DNA from: Streptomyces sp. NBC_00239
GTDB taxonomy: Bacteria > Actinomycetota > Actinomycetes > Streptomycetales > Streptomycetaceae
DNA: 64,000 nt
Assembly (NCBI RefSeq): GCF_036194065.1
Contig: NZ_CP108095.1
Location: forward strand, 992,001-1,056,000
Direction of reading: 5' to 3'
Part shown: in pieces, positions 41,789 to 50,859 of the stretch
Numbering within the stretch: the first letter of the stretch is position 1
Layout of the letters: every line of letters starts with the position of its first letter
The notes under the pieces: generated by a model
The model's database searches: none
What the model was told of the DNA's origin: nothing
The model's input: only the letters and a program-made list of their open reading frames with translations
Position numbers and translations under genes: made by a program

Positions 41789-44619
41789 ATGGCAGCCCGA
41801 CCTGCTGCACGCCGTGCCGCCGATTCCGCACCCGAGCCGGAATCCGGACCGGCAGCCGCCGCCGGATCCGGCGCGCGCCGACCGCGCGCGGTCGCGCCCT
41901 GGGTGCGGACCCGGCTGCGCTCGGCCCCCGGCGCCGCCCTCGCCTTCGGCACGCTCGTCCTGATCACCGCCTTCCTCGCGGCCGGACTGCCGCGGGCCGT
42001 CGACGCGTACGAGACCGACGGGCTGCGCCGGGACATCGCCGCCGCCCCGCCCGCCGACAGCACGCTGGAACTGCTCGCTCCGCAGCCCGGCCTGGAGATT
42101 CCGCCGTTCACCCGCGAGGCCATGCTGCGCCCCAAAGCCCTCGGGCAGACGGCGCAGGCCGCCCTGGGCGCCCTGCCCGACCCGGTCCGCGCCGACCGCG
42201 CGCAGTCGGCGTACGGGGTGCGCAGCACCGGCGACCTGATCGGCAGCGACCGCTGGCTGCCGCGGCCGGACGCCGTGCCGCCCCGCTTCACCCTGTACGC
42301 GCAGTCCGGCCTCGCCGCGCACGCCACCGTCAGCGCCGGCCGGCTGCCCGCCGCCTCCGAGGAGGTGACGACCGGAACCAAGGAGGTGGAGGCGGCCGCC
42401 ACCGAGGAGACCGCCCGCACCATGCGGCTCAGGGCAGGCTCGGTGGTGCACCTCGGCGGCGACGGCTTCGGCGCCGACATGACCGTACGGATCACCGGGA
42501 TCGTCCGGCCTCGGCAGCCCGAGGGCTCCTACTGGTCGGCCGACACGATGCTGCGCACCCCGGGCATGGGCTCCATACCGGGCGGAGAGAAGCCGTCCCT
42601 GTTCTGGGAGGCCGGGCTGCTGCTCGCGCCCGGCGCCGCGCCCGCGCTGCTCGGCCCCGAGCTGGCGGCCCAGCCGGAGCGCTACTGGCACTTCGCACCC
42701 GACACGAGCCGGCTGACCGCCCGGGACACGGACGCCCTCACCGCCCGCGTCGCCTCCATCGAGGGCGGGCCCGAACTGCTGCGGCTGCGCCGGGTCGCCG
42801 GTGACACGGCGACCGTGAAGACCGGGCTGGAGGACATCGTCGCCCGCCACGTGGCCATGCGCCGGACCATCGACCAGCTGGTGGCCGTGGCCGCCTTCGG
42901 GATCGGCTCGGTCGCCGCGGTGGTCCTGGCCATGGCGGGCGGCCTCGCCGTCTCCCGCCGCGCCGCCGAACTCGCCCTGCTGCGCTCGCGCGGCGGCTCC
43001 CTCGCCGGCATCGGACGCCGGCTGCTCGGCGAGACCGCCGTGATCGCGCTGCCCGCCGCGGCCGTCGGGCTGTGGCTCGCCGTCCTCGCGGTGCCCGAGG
43101 CCCGGCTGCTGCCGGCCGTCCTGGGAGCGTCCGCCACGGCGCTGCTCGGCTGCGCGGTGCTGCCGTTGCGCGCCGTGGTCCGCCACCGCACCCCGCAGAC
43201 CCGCGGCGGGCGGGCCGACCTGGTCAGGGCCCGGCCGAGCCGGCGCCGCACGGTCGCCGAACTGACCATGCTGGTCCTGGCCGTCGGCTCCGTCGTGGCG
43301 CTGCGCCGCCGCGGCACCGCCGACGCCGGCGACCTGCTCGTGACCGCCGCGCCGGTACTCGTCGGGCTGATCGCCGCGGTGGTCCTGGTCCGGCTGTACC
43401 CGCTGCCGCTGCGCTGGGTGGCCCGCCCGGCCGGCCGGCTGCGCGGTGCGATCGCCTTCCTGTCGCTGGCCCGGGCCGGCCGCTCCTCGGCCACCGGAGC
43501 GCTGCCCGTGCTCGCCCTGCTGGTCGCCCTGACCACCGCCGCGTTCGGCGGTTCGGTGCTGGCGGGCGTATCTGACACCCGGGACCGGGCCGCGACGCTG
43601 ACCACCGGCGCGGACGCCCGGGTCGCCTCCAGGGGCGAGGTGGCGCCGCTGCCGGCGGGCACGGACCGCATCGTGCGCGCGGTGCCCGGCGTGCGCGAGG
43701 TGACCCCGGTACGCGTGGACCGCATGGCCCGCCTGTACGCCGGCGGAGTCACCCAGGGCAAGGGTCTGACCGTGGTCGCGGTGGAACCCCAGTCGTACGC
43801 ACGGCTGGCCGGACGGCTCGGCGTCGGGGCGTTCCCCGCCCCGGCCCTCGGCGGCACCGGCAAGGTGGTCGACGCCATCGCCTCCCCCGACGTGGCGCAG
43901 CGCCTCGGCCGCGCTCCGCGCCGGCTGTCCGTGCAGGGCGGCGACATCACCGTACGGATCACCCAGGTGCGCGCCCACACCCCGGCGGTGTCCGGGTCCG
44001 GGTTCCTGCTGGTGGACGCGGCCCGGCTGAAGCCGCAGCCGCCGACGACCCTGCTGGTCACCGGCCCGGTGACCGGCCCGGCGCTGCGGACGGCGCTGCG
44101 CGAGCGGGGCGCGGACCTCGCCGTGGACCTGCGCACAGAGGCCCGTGCGAAGCTCACCGACTCGCCGCTGCAGAAGGGCGCCGCCCGTATCTACGCCGCC
44201 GCGGTGGCGGCGGGCGCGGGCTACGCGGTGATCGCGCTGGTGCTGTCACTGCTGCAGACCTCACGGGAGCGGGCCACCCTGCTGGCCAGGCTCCGCACGA
44301 TGGGCCTGACCACGCGTCAGGGCCGCCAGCTGCTCGGCCTGGAAGCGCTGCCCCAGGCCCTGCTGGCCGCCGGCGGGGGCCTGCTGGTCGGCTGGATCAC
44401 GGTCCAGCTGCTCGCGCCGGGCATCGACCTCGCCCGGCTGGCGCTGGCCGCCGCGCCCGGGCTCGCCACCGTGGACGACGCCGTGTTGCACACCGACTTC
44501 TGGTCGCTGGTGCTGCCCGCGGTGGGCGTGGTGGTGCTGGCGGGAGCGGTGGCCACCGGCCAGGCCTGGTGGGCGGGCCGCCGCGGATCGATCACCGAAC
44601 TCAGAGCGGGAGACATGCC

Positions 44620-44623
<4 letters not shown>
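41789..44623 (+). CDS. large FtsX/MacB-type ABC permease 2
   Basis: The 944-residue protein has the same plan as its neighbour: a membrane segment (GAALAFGTLVLITAFLAAGL), an extracytoplasmic domain, a central FtsX core (AAFGIGSVAAVVLAMAGGLA, ALLRSRGGSLAGIGRRLLGE) and a C-terminal core (LARLRTMGLTTRQGRQLLGL). GGGGGAG precedes the ATG. Its stop overlaps the start of the second ATPase (ATGA), so the three genes are one operon. The pair probably forms a heterodimeric permease. Confidence 0.88.
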
Positions 44624-45672
<1,049 letters not shown>

Positions 45673-45684
45673 CGGCGGCTCGGG

Positions 45685-45714
45685 CAGCCCCGTACATCCG
45701 AGATGTCCGGGCTG
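45685..45714. terminator. bidirectional hairpin after the ABC operon
   Basis: An imperfect stem of CAGCCC/GGGCTG and ACATC/GATGT closes on CGA. It lies between the convergent ABC ATPase and hypothetical genes and could end both. Confidence 0.5.
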
Positions 45715-45788
45715 TCCCGGCTCCTGGCCTGTCCTGGCCGCCCGGCCTGCCCTGGCTGCCGGCCTGCCCGGGCCGTCCGTGCGGTCGG

Positions 45789-46283
45789 TCAGCCGGTGCT
45801 CTCCGGCTCCAGGCCGGCCGGGATGCGGAACATGGACGGGTCGGGGTAGGTCGCCTTCTCCGCCTGGAGCACCTCCTCGACATCGGCCGCGAACGCCGGA
45901 TCGAAGAAGCCGAGGCCGAGCAGCAGGCGCAGCCCCTCCACCGTGGGGTCGAGGAGCGGGCGGGCCATCCGCGCACCGCCGCCGGACACCCCGATGAACC
46001 CGGTGCGCGCCATCGCCAGCCGCGCTGCGGCCCGCTCCTCGAACCCGCCGGTCGCGTACCCGGTGACCAGCGCGAGGTCGGCGAGGAACTTGCGGGTCCC
46101 GCGGGCCATCTCCTCGGCGCCCTGGAGGGTCTGGACCGCGCCGCCCGCCACCTTGTAGTCGTCCCCGTTGCGCTTGAGGCCGCGCCCCTCGTACACGGCG
46201 AGGGCTTCCTCGAAGAGCCGGCCCGCTGCGTCGACCGCCTTCATCGCGGTCACGAGCTCTCCGATGTTCAGGTCCTGCGTCAC
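45789..46283 (-). CDS. unrecognised helical protein
   Basis: The 164-residue protein is not recognised. It is alpha-helical and acidic, without a signal peptide or membrane segment, and contains NIGELVTAMKAVDAAGRLFE near the start and MARPLLDPTVEGLRLLLGLG later. The GTG at 46283 has GGGAGG four bases upstream, which supports it as a real gene. It is convergent with the ABC exporter operon and divergent from the histidine kinase, so it might share regulation with the latter. Confidence 0.7.
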   Translation of the reverse strand: MTQDLNIGELVTAMKAVDAAGRLFEEALAVYEGRGLKRNGDDYKVAGGAVQTLQGAEEMARGTRKFLADLALVTGYATGGFEERAAARLAMARTGFIGVSGGGARMARPLLDPTVEGLRLLLGLGFFDPAFAADVEEVLQAEKATYPDPSMFRIPAGLEPESTG

Positions 46284-46455
46284 GCTGCCTCCCGGTCCGA
46301 TCCTTGCTGGACAGACCGTAGGAGGCGAGGGTGCCGCTACGGAACACCCGTGCACGATCGTGATGTGCGGCCGGGTGCGTACTACGCCGGGAGTACGGGT
46401 GACCGGTCCGCCGGGCGGACGCCCCACGGCGGGTACCGGGACTAGCGTGGCCGGT

Positions 46456-47784
46456 ATGGACGTACGGCACGGCGGGCCGCCCGGCACGTCATCAGGGGGC
46501 AGCACGCGGCGCGGACCGCGGGGCGGACCGGGGCGCGGGGCGCGCGGCGGGTCGGAGCGCGGGCCGGGACGCGGATCGCGGGGCGGGGCGCCCGGGTGGC
46601 GGGACTGGGAGCGGTGGGAGCGGCCGCCGCGCGCGGGCCTGCCGTGGCGCTCCGCGCTCCTGGTGGCCGTGATCGCCGAGGCCGGTACGGGCTGGGCGGA
46701 GCACGCCCAGTCCGGCCGGGTGCCGCTGGACGCGGCCGGGCGGGCGCTGCTGCTGCTCGGCCCGGCCCTGCTGGTGCTGCGCCACCGGCATCCGGTGCCG
46801 GTGGTCTTCGGGGTCTGCGCGGTCGCGCTGGGCTATCTGGCGGCGGGCTACCCGTACGGCCCGGTGTTCCTGAGCGTGGCCGTGGCCTGCCTGGCGGCGG
46901 TGGTCGCCGGGCACCGGCGGGCCGCCTGGACGGCGGTGGGGCTGCTGTGGGCGGGGCACCTGCTGATCGGCCACTGGCTGTACCGCTGGCTGCCGCCCGC
47001 GGGCGGCGGGCCCGCCCCGTGGGGCTGGGAGGCCGGCGTCACCGCTTGGGTGCTGGCGGTGCTCGCCGCCTGCGAGGTGCTGCGGGTGGGCCGCGAGCAG
47101 CGGGCCCGGGAGCGGGCCGAGCGGGCGGCGGCGGCGCGCCGCCGGGCGTCCGAGGAACGGCTGCGGATCGCCCGCGAGCTCCACGACGTCCTGGCCCACA
47201 GCATTTCGGTGATCAACGTGCAGGCGGGGGTGGGGCTGGCCCTCCTCGACACCGACCCCGAACAGGCGCGTACCGCGCTCACCACCATCAAGGCGGCCAG
47301 CCGGGAGGCGCTGGGCGAGGTCCGGCAGGTCCTGGACACCCTCCGGGCCCCCGGCGAGGCCCCGCGGGCCCCCGCGCCCGGTCTCGACCGGCTGCCGGAA
47401 CTCGTCGAGCAGGCGGCAGCGGCGGGCCTCAGCGTCTCCGTCGACCGGGCGCCCGGCGGGCGGGCGCTGCCGCCCGGCGCGGACCTCGCCGCGTTCCGGA
47501 TCGTCCAGGAGGCGCTGACGAACATCGTCCGCCACTCGGGCTCGCGCACCGCCCGGATCACCCTGGCCTGGCCGCCCGGCGCACTCGAACTGAGCGTCGC
47601 CGACGACGGGCCGGCCACCGGAGCCGACGCGGGCGGCAGCGCCGGCGGACTGGTCGGCATGCGCGAGCGGGCCGCGGCCCTCGGCGGCACCCTCGAAGCC
47701 GGCCCGCGGCCGGACGGCGGCTTCCTGGTGACGGCCCGGCTGCCGCTGCGCGGCGCCGCGACGGACGGGGAGGACCGGCCGTGA
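46456..47784 (+). CDS. NarL-type sensor histidine kinase
   Basis: The 442-residue protein has an unusual Arg/Gly-rich cytoplasmic start (about 1-50), then four or five membrane helices (about 65-207), a HisKA_3 dimerisation domain with the phosphorylated His243 in RELHDVLAHS and a C-terminal ATPase domain (FRIVQEALTNIVRHSGS, then GLVGMRERA). The extracytoplasmic loops are short, so it probably senses within the membrane. Its stop overlaps the response regulator start as GTGA. It lies next to the ABC system at 37.5-45.7 kb, which it may control. Confidence 0.93.
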   Translation: MDVRHGGPPGTSSGGSTRRGPRGGPGRGARGGSERGPGRGSRGGAPGWRDWERWERPPRAGLPWRSALLVAVIAEAGTGWAEHAQSGRVPLDAAGRALLLLGPALLVLRHRHPVPVVFGVCAVALGYLAAGYPYGPVFLSVAVACLAAVVAGHRRAAWTAVGLLWAGHLLIGHWLYRWLPPAGGGPAPWGWEAGVTAWVLAVLAACEVLRVGREQRARERAERAAAARRRASEERLRIARELHDVLAHSISVINVQAGVGLALLDTDPEQARTALTTIKAASREALGEVRQVLDTLRAPGEAPRAPAPGLDRLPELVEQAAAAGLSVSVDRAPGGRALPPGADLAAFRIVQEALTNIVRHSGSRTARITLAWPPGALELSVADDGPATGADAGGSAGGLVGMRERAAALGGTLEAGPRPDGGFLVTARLPLRGAATDGEDRP

Positions 47785-48446
47785 TCCGCGTACTGCTCGC
47801 CGACGACCAGGCGCTCGTACGGGCCGGGTTCCGGGCGCTGCTCGACGCGCAGCCGGACATCGAGGTGACCGGCGAGGCCGCCGACGGGGCGGAAGCGGTC
47901 CGGCGGGCGCGCGAGCTGCGGCCGGACGTGGTGCTGATGGACATCCGGATGCCGGTCCTCGACGGCCTGGCCGCGACCCGCGCGCTGACCGCGGACCCCG
48001 CCGCGGCGGGGGTCAAGGTGGTGGTGCTGACCACCTTCGAGCTGGACGAGTACGTGTTCGAGGCGATCCGGGCGGGGGCCTCCGGCTTCCTGGTCAAGGA
48101 CACCGAGCCCGCCGAACTGCTGCGCGCGGTACGGGCCGTGGTCGCGGGCGACGCGCTCCTGTCCCCCGGGGTGACCCGGCGGCTGATCGCGGAGTTCGCG
48201 GCGCGGTCCCGCACGCCGGGCGCCGCCGCGGAGCTGGACCGGCTCACCGACCGGGAACGCGAGGTGATGGCCCTGGTCGGGATCGGTCTGTCCAACGAGG
48301 AGATCGCCCGCCGCCTGGTGGTCAGCCCGCTGACCGCGAAGACGCACGTCAGCCGGGCGATGGTGAAGCTCGGCGCCCGCGACCGGGCCCAGCTGGTGGT
48401 ACTGGCCTACGAGTCCGGACTGGTCCGGCCGGGCTGGCTCGACTGA
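47781..48446 (+). CDS. NarL/LuxR-type response regulator
   Basis: The 221-residue protein has a receiver domain (VLLADDQALVRAGFRALLDA, phosphorylated Asp54 in VVLMDIRMPVLDG) and a C-terminal LuxR helix-turn-helix (LTDREREVMALVGIGLSNEE, PLTAKTHVSRAMVKLGARDR). It is the partner of the overlapping histidine kinase. Target promoters are unknown. Confidence 0.95.
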   Translation: MIRVLLADDQALVRAGFRALLDAQPDIEVTGEAADGAEAVRRARELRPDVVLMDIRMPVLDGLAATRALTADPAAAGVKVVVLTTFELDEYVFEAIRAGASGFLVKDTEPAELLRAVRAVVAGDALLSPGVTRRLIAEFAARSRTPGAAAELDRLTDREREVMALVGIGLSNEEIARRLVVSPLTAKTHVSRAMVKLGARDRAQLVVLAYESGLVRPGWLD

Positions 48447-48480
48447 CCGCCGTCGGTCGCCGGCCGAGCGGCGGCCGGGC

Positions 48481-48515
48481 GGCGGACGGCGGACGGCGGA
48501 CGGCGCACGGCGGAC
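48481..48515. repeat. GGCGGAC heptamer repeat
   Basis: Five tandem copies of GGC(G/C)(G)AC-type heptamers lie after the response regulator gene. Their length invites slippage. No gene was seen in 48447-48694. Confidence 0.7.
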
Positions 48516-48694
48516 GGCGCGGCATACGGGGGCGGACGCTCAGCCGAGTGACCGCCCGGCCGAGTGCCGTGGGACGGACCGGGCTACTCCCCCGGGCGTA
48601 CCCGGAGTGCCTTCGGCGGTACGACGCGCGGGGCGCCCGTCCGGATCAGGCTCGGAGTGTCACAGCAACGGCACTCCCGAGGAGCTGAACCGAG

Positions 48695-48994
48695 ATGAAC
48701 ACCCTCGCGTACGACGGGCCCGGCCCGTGGATCCTGCTCTTCCCGCTGGTCTGGGCGGCCGTCGCGGTCGCCGTCGTCACCCTGCTGCGCCGCACCGGCC
48801 CGCGCGGCCGCCGCGGCCCGTGGGGCCAGTGGGGACCGGTCCGCCCCGGGTACGGCGAGAACGGGCCGGTGACGGTCCTGGGACGGCGGTTCGCCGCCGG
48901 TGAGATCGACGAGGAGGAGTACTGGCGGCGGCTGTCGGTCCTGGAGGAGCACTTCGGCCGGGCCCCGCTGGACGGCAAGTCCGCCCCGAGCTGA
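48695..48994 (+). CDS. small membrane protein with SHOCT domain
   Basis: The 99-residue protein has one membrane segment (GPWILLFPLVWAAVAVAVVT) and ends with a SHOCT motif (LGRRFAAGEIDEEEYWRRLS), a short oligomerisation domain of unknown role often found in small phage-like or stress-related proteins. It follows a histidine-kinase pair on the same strand. A long hairpin terminator follows. Confidence 0.85.
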   Translation: MNTLAYDGPGPWILLFPLVWAAVAVAVVTLLRRTGPRGRRGPWGQWGPVRPGYGENGPVTVLGRRFAAGEIDEEEYWRRLSVLEEHFGRAPLDGKSAPS

Positions 48995-49016
48995 CCGCCA
49001 CGGGCCCGCACGGCCC

Positions 49017-49046
49017 GCGGGGCGCTCCCTGCGGTGGGCGCCCCGC
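49017..49046. terminator. hairpin terminator between SHOCT and chitinase genes
   Basis: Perfect arms GCGGGGCGC and GCGCCCCGC are separated by 12 bases. It lies 22 bases after the SHOCT gene and 23 before the convergent chitinase stop, so it may serve both. Confidence 0.7.
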
Positions 49047-49068
49047 GGCCGCGGTCGTACGTCTGCCG

Positions 49069-50556
49069 CTAGGCCTTGTTGAAGGCCTTGGTGAAGGCCA
49101 GCGGCTGCTGGAGGATCGAGGAGCAGGTGGCGTCGGCCTGGTTCTTCGCACCGCCGGGGCACTGCCGGTCGCGCGCGCCGGACCACATGGCGAGCCATCC
49201 GAGGCCCTTCGCGCGGGCGAACGCGGCGAGTTGCCCGGCGTCCTCGACCGTGAAGACCTCACTGGCGACGTCGTTGACGCCGATCATCGGGGTGACGGCG
49301 ACGGTCTTCCAGGCCTCGGCGTCGGAGAGCCCGAGCACGCCCTTGACCTGGGCCTGCGTCGCGGTCGCGGCCTGGATCGCGTAACCGCCCATGTCCCCGC
49401 TGTAGGCGGGGCCGTAGTCCATCGCCATGATGTTGACGGCGGAGACCGCCACCCCGTTGCGCCGGGCGTCGGCGAGCAGGTCGATGCCGGGCTGGGTCAG
49501 ACCCTCCGGCATCACGGGCAGCGTGAACGACACGTCGAGCCCGGGGTGCTTCTTCTGCAGCAGCGCGATGGCCTGCGCGCGGCGGGTGTTGGCGGCCGTG
49601 TCCGGCAGCGCGGCGCCCTCGATGTCGAAGTCGGCCTTGGTCAGTCCGTACGCGTCGACGACCTTGCCGTACGCGGCCGCGAGGTCGGCGGCGGACCGGC
49701 AGACCAGGCCGAGTTCGGAACCGGCCGCGCCGCCGAAGGAGACCCGCACGTCACCGCCCTTGGCGCGCAGCGCGGCGATCTGCGAGGCGACCCGGTCGGC
49801 GCCCAGGGCGGTGGTACCGCCCCACAGCGGGGCGCAGCTGCCGCCGGAGGTGATGAAGGCCAGGTTGAACTCCTTGACCCCGGTCTGGGCGACGGTGTCG
49901 AGGAGGTCGTACGTCGGGTAGAGCGAGGTGTCCACGTACGGGGCGAACCCGGCGGACGCGGCGCCGCCACCCGGGGGCCGGGTCGGGGTGGCGGTGGCGG
50001 TCGGCTTGGCCGTGGGCTGCACGGTCGGCTTGACGGTGGGCTTCACGGTCGGCTTGACGGTCGGCTTCGCCGTGGGGGTCGGGGCGGTGGTGGGGCGGCC
50101 GCCGGGGGTGGGCGTGGTGCCCGCGGAGCACTGCTCCTTGTTGATGAGACAGCCGGTGGGACTCCCCGGGGAGCGGTCGGCGGCGGTGACGAAGCCGACG
50201 GTCAGGGAGGCGCCGGGAGCGAGGCCCTGCCGGTCCCAGCGGGCCGGACGGACCGTGACGTGCTGCCCCTTGACGGTCTGTTCGCCGTTCCAGAGGGAGG
50301 CCAGCGCGGTGCCGGCCGGCAGGTCGAACTCCAGGGTCCAGTCGGCGAGCGGCTTGTCGCCGCGGTTGGTTATGACGTACTGCCCGGTGTACCCGGTGCT
50401 CCAGGTGCTCGCCCGGGTGAAGGCCGCGCCGACGGAGGCGGCCTGCGCGGTGCCGGTGAGTGCGAGGGCGGTGCCGCCGACGGCCGCCGCGAGCGCGACC
50501 GCGCCCAGCGCCTTCGCCTTGCCGCTCGCTCTGCGGCGGTGTGTGTTGCTGCCCAT
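49069..50556 (-). CDS. secreted CBM2-GH18 chitinase
   Basis: The 495-residue protein has a signal peptide (GKAKALGAVALAAAVGGTAL, cleavage after AQA), a CBM2-type cellulose/chitin-binding module (AAFTRASTWSTGYTGQYVIT, WTLEFDLPAG), a Thr-Pro-Lys linker of PTVK repeats at about 160-195 and a GH18 catalytic domain. The catalytic motif reads ADFDIEG, with D309, D311 and E313 in place of the family DxxDxDxE. It resembles the ChiC/ChiD-type bacterial chitinases that degrade crystalline chitin. The ATG at 50556 gives the signal peptide. It lies next to the envelope region and upstream of the delta-60 gene. Confidence 0.92.
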   Translation of the reverse strand: MGSNTHRRRASGKAKALGAVALAAAVGGTALALTGTAQAASVGAAFTRASTWSTGYTGQYVITNRGDKPLADWTLEFDLPAGTALASLWNGEQTVKGQHVTVRPARWDRQGLAPGASLTVGFVTAADRSPGSPTGCLINKEQCSAGTTPTPGGRPTTAPTPTAKPTVKPTVKPTVKPTVQPTAKPTATATPTRPPGGGAASAGFAPYVDTSLYPTYDLLDTVAQTGVKEFNLAFITSGGSCAPLWGGTTALGADRVASQIAALRAKGGDVRVSFGGAAGSELGLVCRSAADLAAAYGKVVDAYGLTKADFDIEGAALPDTAANTRRAQAIALLQKKHPGLDVSFTLPVMPEGLTQPGIDLLADARRNGVAVSAVNIMAMDYGPAYSGDMGGYAIQAATATQAQVKGVLGLSDAEAWKTVAVTPMIGVNDVASEVFTVEDAGQLAAFARAKGLGWLAMWSGARDRQCPGGAKNQADATCSSILQQPLAFTKAFNKA

Positions 50557-50747
50557 GACGTGCCTGCCTCTGCGGTGCGGGGGTGGAGGACGGGACAGCA
50601 CGCTAGCGCCCACAAACCCGACAAAATCCCCACCCACTGCCCCCCACCCCACTTCTTGAGCCCCCCTTAAGGACCCCATCGGAACCGTTTAACCCCACCG
50701 GCCGACCGTGACCCGCATGTTCAGCCCCTCCGGTGCTTGAACCCCTT

Positions 50748-50859
50748 CAGCCCCTCCGGCGTTTGAGGAGCGGGTCCGGGCAGGGCCCGGTGCCCGGCGT
50801 CAGCCGGGTTGCTTGGGGCTCCGCCCCAACCCCCGCGCCTCAAACGCCGGCGAGGCCGG
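50748..50859. repeat. palindromic intergenic repeat, copy D (inverted)
   Basis: This copy runs in the reverse direction: CAGCCCCTCCGGCGTTTGAG on the left and CTCAAACGCCGGCGAGGCCG on the right, with GGGGCTCCGCCCC in the middle. Its right arm supplies the last codons (LAGV) and TGA of the delta-60 gene at 50840. Confidence 0.85.
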
